From MGOM01 sp035693825 (GTDB lineage Bacteria; Chloroflexota; Anaerolineae; Anaerolineales; E44-bin32), in contig DASSGB010000267.1 in NCBI GenBank assembly GCA_035693825.1, positions 1-28,598 on the forward strand: a stretch of DNA of 28,598 nt, read 5' to 3'. Below are positions 6,792 through 13,699 of the stretch, one piece after another; position 1 is the first letter of the stretch, and the number at the start of each line of letters is the position of its first letter. Under the pieces are notes generated by a model. It ran no database searches. It was not told the DNA's origin and was given only the letters and a program-made list of their open reading frames with translations. The position numbers were made by a program, and so were the translations under genes.

Positions 6792-9700
6792 CTAGGCGGA
6801 TGGCTCGGGTGCAGCCAGCTGGTCTAGCAGCTCGCGCGCTTCTTTCAAATCCGGCGAGTCGAAACCTTCCGTGAACCAGCCGTAGACCTTGGCTAGACGT
6901 TGGCGAGCCTCCTCGCGCCTCCCCTGCCTCTGCCACAGCCTGGCCAGGTTCATCGTCGCCCGCAGCTCCCACAACTTTGCGGACTGACGTCGGGCCGCTG
7001 CAATGGCTTTGTGGAAGCTGGCCTCCGCCTCGCCTTCGCCCATCCCGAATCGCAGCAAGAGCTCACCGCGGAGACGGTTGATCTCACTCTCGTCGAAATG
7101 CCCGCCTTCTTCGGTCGCCTCGGCCTCCGCCTCAGCGAGGGCATCGAGGCCTTCTTCCGCCATTTCGCGCTCTACGCATGTATCCGCGAACGCGGTCAGC
7201 CACGCGGGGAGTGGCTGACGTGTCCCACTGGCGCGGAGGAAGGCAATGCCTTCCCGAAGCTCGGTTTGCCCCGCTTCGATGCTGCCTTGGCGGACCAATG
7301 CCCAGCCGCGCATAGCCTTGCCGACGGAGAGCAGCATGGGAAAGCCACTCTGTCTCGAGAGTGCAATGGTTGCCTCGGCGTGCTGGCGCGCTTCCACCGG
7401 GTCTAGCCGATAGAAGCAAAGGGCGGCAGCTAGCCCTTGGGCAAAGGCCCGCGTGAAGGGATGGCCCAAGTCCTCGGCCAGCGCTAGCGCCTCGCGGCTG
7501 CGCTTCAAGGCGCGGTCGGGGTAGCCAAGCATCAACAAGGCCCAGCTCAACCACGTGAGGCACGACACGCCGGGGTCCTGGTAGTACGTGGAGATCAGGG
7601 CCCGATGTTGGCGGGGATCATAGTGGGACAGAGCCCTTTCCAGATGTGCGCGGCCATCGGCGAACTTTCCGGTGATGACGAGGATATAGCCCATGCCCCA
7701 TTCGCCGATGGTCAGCAGCACCGGATCGGCCGAGCCTTGGGCAGCAGCCAGGATCTCCTCGTACACTTCGAGCGCCGTGCGGCAGTCTCCCCGAAGTGAG
7801 AAGAAGCCTCCTAGGCCGGTAAGGACCGGGAAGAGCTCTGGCGTCGCCCCCATCTGGCGGCAAAGGTCCCTCGCGCGACCGTAGGCTTCGCCCATTTCCG
7901 GATCCGCATAACCTCTGGCCGAGGCGACGGACACGCCGAGACTCATTTGCAGGGCCAGCTCTTGCCGAGCACGCTCCAAGGAGTCCGGCAACCCCTCGAG
8001 CATCGCCAGGCCCTTGCGAAAATGCGCGATTGCCTCTTCATGGGCAGACAGCTGCGCTGCCCGGTTGCCCGCCTGGAGCAGGTAGCTCACGGCTGTGGAA
8101 ATCATTCCTGCCATCTCAAAATGCCACGCCAGTGGGACGGCGATGTCTCCGGCGGCCCTCCCGTAAACCTCTTCCAGCGCGCGGCCCATAGACTCGTGCA
8201 GGTGTACCTTCTGCACGGTGTCCAGGCGGCTGTACACGTACTTTTGAAACAGGAAGTGGCGAAACCGATACCGCGAGATGTGACCCTGCGCGGTGCGGTG
8301 AACTCCGGCGGCGCTCACCAGGCGGTGCTGTTTCTCGAGGAAACCGCTCAAGCGCCGGATCACTTCCTGCGGCTCCAACCCCTCTACGCGCGCCACGGCC
8401 TCGGCTGTGAACTCCTCGCCCTCCACACTGGCGGCGACAAGTGTTGCTCGGAGATCCTCGGGCAGTCGCCCAATGCGCTCGGCTATCACCGCCTCCACTC
8501 GCGGTGGCAGGTTTCCCCAGTCGATCGCGGGCCCTTCGATCCACTGCCCCGTCTCGTCTTGGATCAGATCGCCGCGCTCCTGAAGTCCACGCAGCAACTC
8601 GACGGTGAATAGCGCATGACCGCCCGTGTGCCGGTGGAGTGTTTCGCGGAAGGTCCGGCCCAGACGATTCGGTTCGGCGTCCAACAGGGCATCGACAAAC
8701 GGGCGACCCTCCGCCTGCGCCAAGTCAACCCCCGCCCTGCCGAACTCGAGTTGGAGCTCGTTGACGACGGATTCCAGGGGATGCCGCTCGCCGCCGCGTC
8801 CCAGGGCTACGTCACTGGGTCGATACGCGCCCACGATGAGAATCCTGTGTCCCTTCAGTCTTCGCCCCACGTGGAACAGCAGGCTGATCGATCCGGCATC
8901 GGCCCACTGCAAGTCATCCACGGCCAACAACACGGGATGGTTTCGGGCCAGGGCATGAAGGACTTTCGTGTACTGCTCGAAGAGGTCGGTCTGCCGCACC
9001 GTCGCCCCTTCCGAGCCGGCGGCCAGGTGTCTCAAAACGGCGTCCAAACGGGAAGCCTGGCCCTGGGCTCCCACTTGCGCCCGCGCCAGGAGTGCAACAC
9101 CCGGGACGAACCGGTCGATGAGTAGTGGCCCGTCGTCGATCAGGGCTGATACCGTCGTCGGCAAGGTGGCCCACAAGCGGCGAGCGTGCTCGCTCGAGAC
9201 AGCTCCCACGGCCCATCGGTCCTCAACATCGCCGGTGAGCATCTGCAGGATCTCGAGAAAGGGCAGGTACGGGTCGCCGATGCCGGTGTGGGCGTTGCAG
9301 AAGCCGTTGGCCGTGATCAGTTGGGGCCGCGCCGAGAGCGCTCGCTGCGCAAGCTCCTGAATCAATGTTGTCTTGCCGCTCCCTGGGCCTCCGGTGACGA
9401 AGGCCACTTGCCCGAGCCCGGACAAGGCTTCGTTCAAGAGCTGATCCAGGCGGGCCAGCTCCTGCTCGCGGCCCACGAACAAGGGGCGTTCCTTCTCGAT
9501 GGGTCTGGCGTTCGGGCGCAGGAACGCAGGCAAAGGCGCACGGACCTGGGAGGCCATCCATGTGCCATCGCGGATGCCTTCGTAGATAGCGGTCATCTCG
9601 GCGGATGGCTCGACACCGAGTTCCTTCGCCAGGATCCGGCGGCAGGTCTCGAATTGAGCCAACGCCGCGCTTCGCTGGCCCCCCAGGGCCAGGGCGCGCA

Positions 9701-10301
9701 TCAACAGCTGATAGCCCTCCTCTTGCCACGGTTCAAGTTCCACCAATTGCCAGGCATACTGCTGAGCGCGGTCGTACTGGGCCAGTGCCTCAAAATGCTC
9801 GGCTAGGCGACTGAGCGCCTTGACCATCTGGTGTGAGAGTTGTTCGCGCTTCAGAACGACCCACTCTTCGAACTCCGCGCTGTCGCTAACGGCGAAGCCC
9901 TCCAGAAAGGGCCCGCGATAGAGCGAAGTTGCCTGGGGGAGGAGTTCGACGTCGTTGGCCCTTACCCCGTCCGCGAAAGCCCTCACATCGAGATCGAAAT
10001 CGCTGGCCGGGTTGAACTGCAATGTGTCCTGGGAGACGAGGAGGAACGGCGGCTGGGCCTCGCGGTCGCCTATCACCCTGCGGAGGTCCGACAAGGCGTA
10101 GCGCAGGTTGGCGAGTGCGGAGCGCTGGGGAAGATCCGGCCAGAGCAACGTAGCCAGGCCTTCGCGTGAATGGGCACGATCGGCCTCGACGGCCAGATAC
10201 GCCAGCAACGCCCTGACTTTGTTGGAATCGAAAGCGGTGATGAGTTCCCCGGCCGACCTGACCAGCAAGGGGCCCAGGAGGGAAAGAGACAGGCGGGACA
10301 T
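6792..10301 (-). CDS. Large SARP/BTAD-type transcriptional regulator with AAA ATPase and TPR-like repeats
   Basis: A 1169-residue regulator. Residues ~1-95 form an OmpR/SARP-like winged helix (LSLLGPLLVRS; LLAYLAVEADRAHSREGLATLLWPD; ALANLRYALSDLRRVIG). Residues ~100-245 are a bacterial transcriptional activator (BTAD) helical domain ending in CRRILAKELGVEPSAEM. A STAND/AAA-type ATPase starts at FVGREQELARL (~275) with Walker A GGPGSGKTT (304-312) and Walker B VLLAVDDLQWAD (457-468). The C-terminal half (~700-1150) is Ala/Leu/Arg-rich helical repeat of TPR type (YLLQAGNRAAQLSAHEEAIAHFRKGLAML; LWELRATMNLARLWQRQGRREEARQ). Such proteins are common in actinobacteria and Chloroflexota, sensing a ligand through the ATPase/TPR part. 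It is transcribed opposite to its neighbours, so its target is not given by context. Start ATG at 10301; see the -10-like motif just upstream. Confidence 0.9.
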   Translation of the reverse strand: MSRLSLSLLGPLLVRSAGELITAFDSNKVRALLAYLAVEADRAHSREGLATLLWPDLPQRSALANLRYALSDLRRVIGDREAQPPFLLVSQDTLQFNPASDFDLDVRAFADGVRANDVELLPQATSLYRGPFLEGFAVSDSAEFEEWVVLKREQLSHQMVKALSRLAEHFEALAQYDRAQQYAWQLVELEPWQEEGYQLLMRALALGGQRSAALAQFETCRRILAKELGVEPSAEMTAIYEGIRDGTWMASQVRAPLPAFLRPNARPIEKERPLFVGREQELARLDQLLNEALSGLGQVAFVTGGPGSGKTTLIQELAQRALSARPQLITANGFCNAHTGIGDPYLPFLEILQMLTGDVEDRWAVGAVSSEHARRLWATLPTTVSALIDDGPLLIDRFVPGVALLARAQVGAQGQASRLDAVLRHLAAGSEGATVRQTDLFEQYTKVLHALARNHPVLLAVDDLQWADAGSISLLFHVGRRLKGHRILIVGAYRPSDVALGRGGERHPLESVVNELQLEFGRAGVDLAQAEGRPFVDALLDAEPNRLGRTFRETLHRHTGGHALFTVELLRGLQERGDLIQDETGQWIEGPAIDWGNLPPRVEAVIAERIGRLPEDLRATLVAASVEGEEFTAEAVARVEGLEPQEVIRRLSGFLEKQHRLVSAAGVHRTAQGHISRYRFRHFLFQKYVYSRLDTVQKVHLHESMGRALEEVYGRAAGDIAVPLAWHFEMAGMISTAVSYLLQAGNRAAQLSAHEEAIAHFRKGLAMLEGLPDSLERARQELALQMSLGVSVASARGYADPEMGEAYGRARDLCRQMGATPELFPVLTGLGGFFSLRGDCRTALEVYEEILAAAQGSADPVLLTIGEWGMGYILVITGKFADGRAHLERALSHYDPRQHRALISTYYQDPGVSCLTWLSWALLMLGYPDRALKRSREALALAEDLGHPFTRAFAQGLAAALCFYRLDPVEARQHAEATIALSRQSGFPMLLSVGKAMRGWALVRQGSIEAGQTELREGIAFLRASGTRQPLPAWLTAFADTCVEREMAEEGLDALAEAEAEATEEGGHFDESEINRLRGELLLRFGMGEGEAEASFHKAIAAARRQSAKLWELRATMNLARLWQRQGRREEARQRLAKVYGWFTEGFDSPDLKEARELLDQLAAPEPSA

Positions 10302-10309
10302 CCCCTTTC

Positions 10310-10315
10310 ATTATA
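10310..10315 (-). promoter_or_regulatory. Perfect TATAAT -10-like hexamer close to the regulator start
   Basis: Read on the - strand, TATAAT lies only 8 nt before the ATG at 10301, with GAAAGGGG in between. A transcript starting ~7 nt downstream would be nearly leaderless. No good -35 was found at 16-18 nt distance, so the promoter call is tentative. Confidence 0.35.
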
Positions 10316-10479
10316 GGGCTGTTCCTGCGGAGCCCGACGCCCTCCCCACGTTTCCCCCACGGATTCCCCATGGCAGCAGGTTACCGTTGCTCCAAGCCGA
10401 CATCCACCGCAGGACAGGGTGGCGCCTCCATGAAGGCGAAGTGGACGAAGGCTCAGGCGACGCCGCCCCAAGCAGGTAG

Positions 10480-10509
10480 GGCGACACGGACGGGAAGCGA
10501 AGTGTCGCC
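10480..10509. promoter_or_regulatory. Inverted repeat upstream of the universal stress protein gene
   Basis: GGCGACAC (10480-10487) and GTGTCGCC (10502-10509) form a perfect 8-bp inverted repeat with a 14-nt spacer, ending 27 nt before the GTG start. It could be an operator or a 5'-leader hairpin. The rest of the 235-nt divergent gap shows no clear promoter. Confidence 0.4.
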
Positions 10510-10536
10510 GCATGTGTAGGAGATCGGAGGTGAGCC

Positions 10537-11067
10537 GTGTATCGGCAGATCTTGCTGGCTCTCGAAGGAAAGCCTACCGATGAAGCCGCCTTTGCACACG
10601 CCGTAGATCTCGCGCAACGCTTCTCATCCCGGCTGACGTTGCTGCAGGTCGTGGCCATTGCCGCGGATGAGGGCGACGGGATGGTCAGGAACCTTCAATT
10701 GGAGCCGGGTGCCAGTGGCTGGCGACGAATAAATCGTGCCTTGGCGAACCTGGCCGCCTACAGGGAGCGGCTGCGCAAGAGCGGTTTGGAGATCGAGACC
10801 GGATTGGTCGTCGGCGAGAGAAGTGAGGCGGACGAGGTAGTGGACTTCGTCCAGGCGGGCCGCTATGACCTGATCGTGTTGGCCTCGGATGGGCGTTCGT
10901 GGTGGAGGCGCGCCATCTCGGGTAGCTTGGCGGATGGCGTGCACCGCAAAGCGACGGTGCCCACGCTGTTGGTCAGCGATGGGACGCGGCGACAGCGCAT
11001 CAGAAAACGTCAGAGGCCGGCGTGGAACACCGGATTGCGGGCCTTCAGCCGGATCCACCCCTGCTAG
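10537..11067 (+). CDS. Universal stress protein (UspA family)
   Basis: A 176-residue single-domain Usp protein. The GTG start at 10537 is chosen because GGAGG (10526-10530) sits 6 nt upstream and the translation begins with the typical YRQILLALEGKPTDEAAFAHAVDLAQ (first beta strand and helix). The C-terminal nucleotide-binding region YDLIVLASDGRS...ISGSLADGVHRKATVPTLLV fits the G-2x-G-9x-G-(S/T) ATP-binding pattern of UspA proteins in slightly altered form (SDGRS in place of the usual GRSG). About 25 basic residues follow the domain, beyond the usual ~145-residue length. The family binds ATP or similar nucleotides and supports stress survival, but the specific role is unknown. The small gene at 11097 follows after 29 nt and is probably co-transcribed. 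Confidence 0.88.
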   Translation: MYRQILLALEGKPTDEAAFAHAVDLAQRFSSRLTLLQVVAIAADEGDGMVRNLQLEPGASGWRRINRALANLAAYRERLRKSGLEIETGLVVGERSEADEVVDFVQAGRYDLIVLASDGRSWWRRAISGSLADGVHRKATVPTLLVSDGTRRQRIRKRQRPAWNTGLRAFSRIHPC

Positions 11068-11096
11068 GCGAGTGGCGTGTCTCAGGAGGTGCGGCT

Positions 11097-11369
11097 GTGA
11101 ATCTGAAACGCCAAATTACCCGCAGGTGGCTTGCGGCGCTGCCCTCGGAAGAGCAACGGCACCTTGTCCAAGACTTCGTGGGCTGGGTGTACCCAGAATT
11201 GCCGGCTGGCGACAGTCGTGAGAAGGCTCAACGCCTCGAGGCCAGGCTTCTGGAGTGGATCCCTGGGACGCAATCGGGTGTCTGGGTCGTGCTCTTCGCG
11301 CATCTTCGGCGACTGCCGATCTTGAGAAGCCTCGATCCCGAGCCGCATGAGGAACGACTGAGCCTCTAG
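11097..11369 (+). CDS. Small protein of unknown function behind the stress protein gene
   Basis: A 90-residue frame from GTG 11097, with CAGGAGGTG at 11083-11091 in good position. An upstream in-frame start at 11022 would overlap the stress protein gene and has no comparable ribosome-binding site. The sequence NLKRQITRRWLAALPSEEQRHLV is helical and basic at the start. Then come an acidic/aliphatic middle (FVGWVYPELPAGDSREKAQRLEARL) and a more hydrophobic segment (SGVWVVLFAHLRRLPILRSL). It may be a small helical protein that touches the membrane. I do not recognise the family. Real-gene status rests on the ribosome-binding site, codon-like composition and tandem position. Confidence 0.55.
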   Translation: MNLKRQITRRWLAALPSEEQRHLVQDFVGWVYPELPAGDSREKAQRLEARLLEWIPGTQSGVWVVLFAHLRRLPILRSLDPEPHEERLSL

Positions 11370-11629
11370 TTCCACGCCCGCGCTTCGGGCGACCAACGAC
11401 CTCGGCCAAACGACCACTGCTCGCGCCTTCTGTCTGGCGAACGACAGGACGCGGCTCTGCACGCAGCTCAGCTGGCAATGAAAAGGAAGTACCCTGGCCC
11501 GTTCTCCTGGGGATCGTTTGTTCTTGTCGGGGACCCGGGGAGGATCCAGTCGCCGACTGGGCGGGGACCCATTCCTATCTCACAGCTTCCCCCAGGAACT
11601 CCGGTTGCTCCCGCAACCGTTTGTCCCGC

Positions 11630-11835
11630 AGGAGGCGACGGCGGGATCTGCCCGCATAACGTCGGGAAACGCGACCCGAGTTGAAATCGATCGCGCTCCG
11701 GCCGTCCCCGCTGCGGATGGCGGGCCAGGGAACCCACACATGAGAGATTTGCAGAACCCGGCTGAGGCGAATCAGACCCTTGTACGCCTTTGGCCGGATT
11801 CCGGGCAAGGGTCTAGGTCTTCTAATGTGCCTGGC
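11630..11835 (+). repeat. Dispersed ~206-bp repeat, copy B
   Basis: This is the partner of 6409-6615 in the same orientation. The anchors AGGAGGCGACG (11630-11640), GGCCAGGGAACCCA (from 11723) and the core GTACGCCTTTGGCCGGATTCC are in register, with a 2-nt net difference over the first ~95 nt. It sits upstream of the Lrp-type regulator, ending ~60 nt before the candidate promoter. Confidence 0.75.
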
Positions 11836-11896
11836 GTGTCTCTGCGGCCGGGACCTTGTGGCAATGTTGCCGTTCCGGCATATATGGGCCGGATTC

Positions 11897-11925
11897 TTGC
11901 CGTTTCCTCCGGACTGTTGTAGGAT
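11897..11925 (+). promoter_or_regulatory. Candidate sigma-70-type promoter for the Lrp regulator and polyamine cluster
   Basis: TTGCCG (11897-11902), a 17-nt spacer, and TAGGAT (11920-11925). Each hexamer matches 4 of 6 consensus positions and the spacing is ideal. A start ~7 nt downstream (~11932) would favour the GTG at 11947 over that at 11929. Confidence 0.4.
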
Positions 11926-11946
11926 GAGGTGCAGCCTGGAGGGAGT

Positions 11947-12441
11947 GTGGCCCTCCTCGAACCCATCGATCACCGAATCCTCGATTTGCTGATGGAAGAC
12001 GGGCGTATGCCGTGCGCGGAGATGGCGCGCCGGGTGGGCGACGCCTCGGAACGCACCATCCGCTACCGACTTCAACGCCTCATCGATCGTGGAATCGTTC
12101 GCGTCGCACCCGTGCCCAATCCGCGGGCCGTCGGATATCAGGTCGTGGCCGACGTCTTCCTGGAGGTCGAACCCGCCTCCATCCGCGCCGCGGCCGAGCG
12201 CCTGACCGGCTACGCGCGCGTCTCCTACGTGGCCTGCTCCCTGGGCGAGGTCGACATCAGCTTGCAGATCGTCGGCCGGGACAATGATGAGATCTATGAC
12301 TTCGTGACCCAGGTCGTCGCCAACGTGCCGGGCGTGCGGAAGACCACGACGCTCATCGTGCCGCTGACGTTGAAGGACATCCACCAATGGCGCATCCCAC
12401 GTCCCGAGAACGCCGGCGATCTGGCGGCCGCTGGAACCTGA
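11947..12441 (+). CDS. Lrp/AsnC-family transcriptional regulator
   Basis: A DNA-binding regulator that senses amino acids or related metabolites, 164 residues from GTG 11947 (GGAGGG at 11938-11943). GTG 11929 in the same frame would give 170. The N-terminal helix-turn-helix is typical: EPIDHRILDLLMEDGRMPCAEMARRVGDASERTIRYRLQRLIDRGIVRV. The C-terminal RAM ligand-binding domain follows (VVADVFLEVEPASI; VACSLGEVDISLQIVGRDNDEIYDFV; VPGVRKTTTLIVPLTLKD). It lies 16 nt ahead of the oxidoreductase/aminotransferase genes in the same direction, so it is probably the local regulator of amine or GABA catabolism, responding to a substrate or product. That target is an inference; the family call is firm. 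Confidence 0.9.
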   Translation: MALLEPIDHRILDLLMEDGRMPCAEMARRVGDASERTIRYRLQRLIDRGIVRVAPVPNPRAVGYQVVADVFLEVEPASIRAAAERLTGYARVSYVACSLGEVDISLQIVGRDNDEIYDFVTQVVANVPGVRKTTTLIVPLTLKDIHQWRIPRPENAGDLAAAGT

Positions 12442-12457
12442 CGGTCGAGGGCGCTGC

Positions 12458-13699
12458 ATGAGGCTTCTTCTCGTGGGAACGGGGGGAGTAGGCGAGGCCA
12501 TCGCGCTTCTGGCGCGCCGGCGTCCTTGGCTCCAGAAGATGATCCTGGCCGACATCAGCCCGCGCCGCCTTCGCCAGGTCCGCTCGCGCCTGGGGGCGGA
12601 CCGTCATTTCACGACGGCCGTTCTGGACGCGCGCGATCGCCGGGCGATCGTGGACCTGGCCCGCCGCCACCGGATCGACGTCGTCGTCAACGCCGTCGAA
12701 CCGCTGTTCAACGAATCCATCTTCGACGCCGCGTTCCGCGCCGGCTGTCACTACCTCGACATGGCCATGACCCTGTCGGCGCCGCACCCCCGGGATCCGT
12801 ATCGGGCATGCGGAGTCAAGCTCGGCGACTACCAGTTCGACCGGAGCGATCGCTGGGCCCGCAAGGGCTTGCTGGCGCTGGTCGGGATGGGGGTCGAGCC
12901 GGGCCTCTCGGATGTCTTCGCCCGCTACGCCGAGAAGCACCTGTTCGACGAAATCGACGAAATCGGGGTGCGCGACGGCGCCAACCTGGTCGTGCGGGGC
13001 TACGCCTTCGCGCCGACGTTCTCCATCTGGACGACGATCGAGGAGTGCCTCAACCCTCCCGTCATTTGGGAGAAGGGCCGCGGTTGGTTCACCACCGAGC
13101 CCTTTTCCGAACCGGAAACGTTCGAGTTTCCCGAGGGCATTGGCCCGGTCGAGTGCGTCAATGTCGAGCACGAAGAGGTCATCCTCATCCCGCGCTGGGT
13201 GAGGTGCCGGCGGGTGACCTTCAAGTACGGCCTCGGGAACGACTTCATCCAGGTGCTGCAGACCCTGCACCGCCTCGGCTTGGATCGCAAGGACCCGATC
13301 CGGGTTGGGGGCGTCCGAGTGGCCCCGCGCGATGTGGTGGCGGCGTGCCTGCCCAATCCCGCCGACCTCGGCGACAAGATGTCCGGCAAGACCTGCGCCG
13401 GCACCTGGGTGCGCGGCACGAAGGCTGGCCGCCCGCGGGAGGTCTACCTCTACCAGGTAGCCGATAACGCCACGACGATGAAGCGCTACGGTGTCCAGGC
13501 CGTGGTGTGGCAGACGGCCGTCAATCCCGTCCTGGCCCTCGAATTGTTAGCCTCTGGCGCCTGGAAAGGGTCCGGTGTCCTCGGCCCCGAGGCCTTCGAT
13601 CCTGATCCCTTCGTCGAACGGATGGCCGCGTATGACTTCCCCTATGGGGTGGTGGAGATGACTCCGTCGCCGCGGCTGGAGAAGGCCCATGCCGTCTGA
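12458..13699 (+). CDS. Saccharopine-dehydrogenase-like NAD(P)-dependent oxidoreductase
   Basis: A 413-residue protein with an N-terminal Rossmann fold (MRLLLVGTGGVGEA; GxGxxG at residues 7-12) and a saccharopine-dehydrogenase/carboxynorspermidine-dehydrogenase-type substrate domain. Visible marks are DVVVNAVEPLFNESIFDAAFRAGCHYLDMAM and LLALVGMGVEPGLSDVFARYA, the family's GxxPG region. Relatives act on secondary amines formed between an amino acid or amine and an aldehyde (saccharopine, carboxy(nor)spermidine) or on the epsilon-amine of lysine. The stop overlaps the aminotransferase start (ATG 13689, 11-nt overlap), so the two are translationally coupled. This suggests an amine/aldehyde step linked to putrescine or a related diamine. 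Substrate and direction are not evident. The family is fairly certain; assignment as lysine 6-dehydrogenase or carboxyspermidine dehydrogenase would be a guess. Confidence 0.8.
   Translation: MRLLLVGTGGVGEAIALLARRRPWLQKMILADISPRRLRQVRSRLGADRHFTTAVLDARDRRAIVDLARRHRIDVVVNAVEPLFNESIFDAAFRAGCHYLDMAMTLSAPHPRDPYRACGVKLGDYQFDRSDRWARKGLLALVGMGVEPGLSDVFARYAEKHLFDEIDEIGVRDGANLVVRGYAFAPTFSIWTTIEECLNPPVIWEKGRGWFTTEPFSEPETFEFPEGIGPVECVNVEHEEVILIPRWVRCRRVTFKYGLGNDFIQVLQTLHRLGLDRKDPIRVGGVRVAPRDVVAACLPNPADLGDKMSGKTCAGTWVRGTKAGRPREVYLYQVADNATTMKRYGVQAVVWQTAVNPVLALELLASGAWKGSGVLGPEAFDPDPFVERMAAYDFPYGVVEMTPSPRLEKAHAV

Larger units (their letters stand above)
11370..11928. other. Long non-coding gap before the Lrp-type regulator
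   Basis: About 560 nt with no credible gene. Frames on both strands (for example 11518-11922 + and part of 11575-12555 -) have no recognisable product. The gap contains a near-perfect short palindrome CCAGTCG-C-CGACTGG (around 11546-11560), copy B of the dispersed repeat (11630-11835) and a candidate promoter at 11897-11925. Confidence 0.6.

Noticed and set aside
6201..6827. 208-codon open frame on the + strand in the gap after the aldolase gene
   Set aside because: No ribosome-binding site, no recognisable domain, runs over the dispersed repeat and into the 3' end of the opposite gene.
11575..12555. Open frame on the - strand covering repeat copy B and the Lrp-type gene
   Set aside because: It overlaps a clear Lrp/AsnC gene and repeat sequence, and its translation has no family resemblance. 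The short stretch shared with the frame in copy A is due to the DNA repeat and is broken by indels elsewhere.
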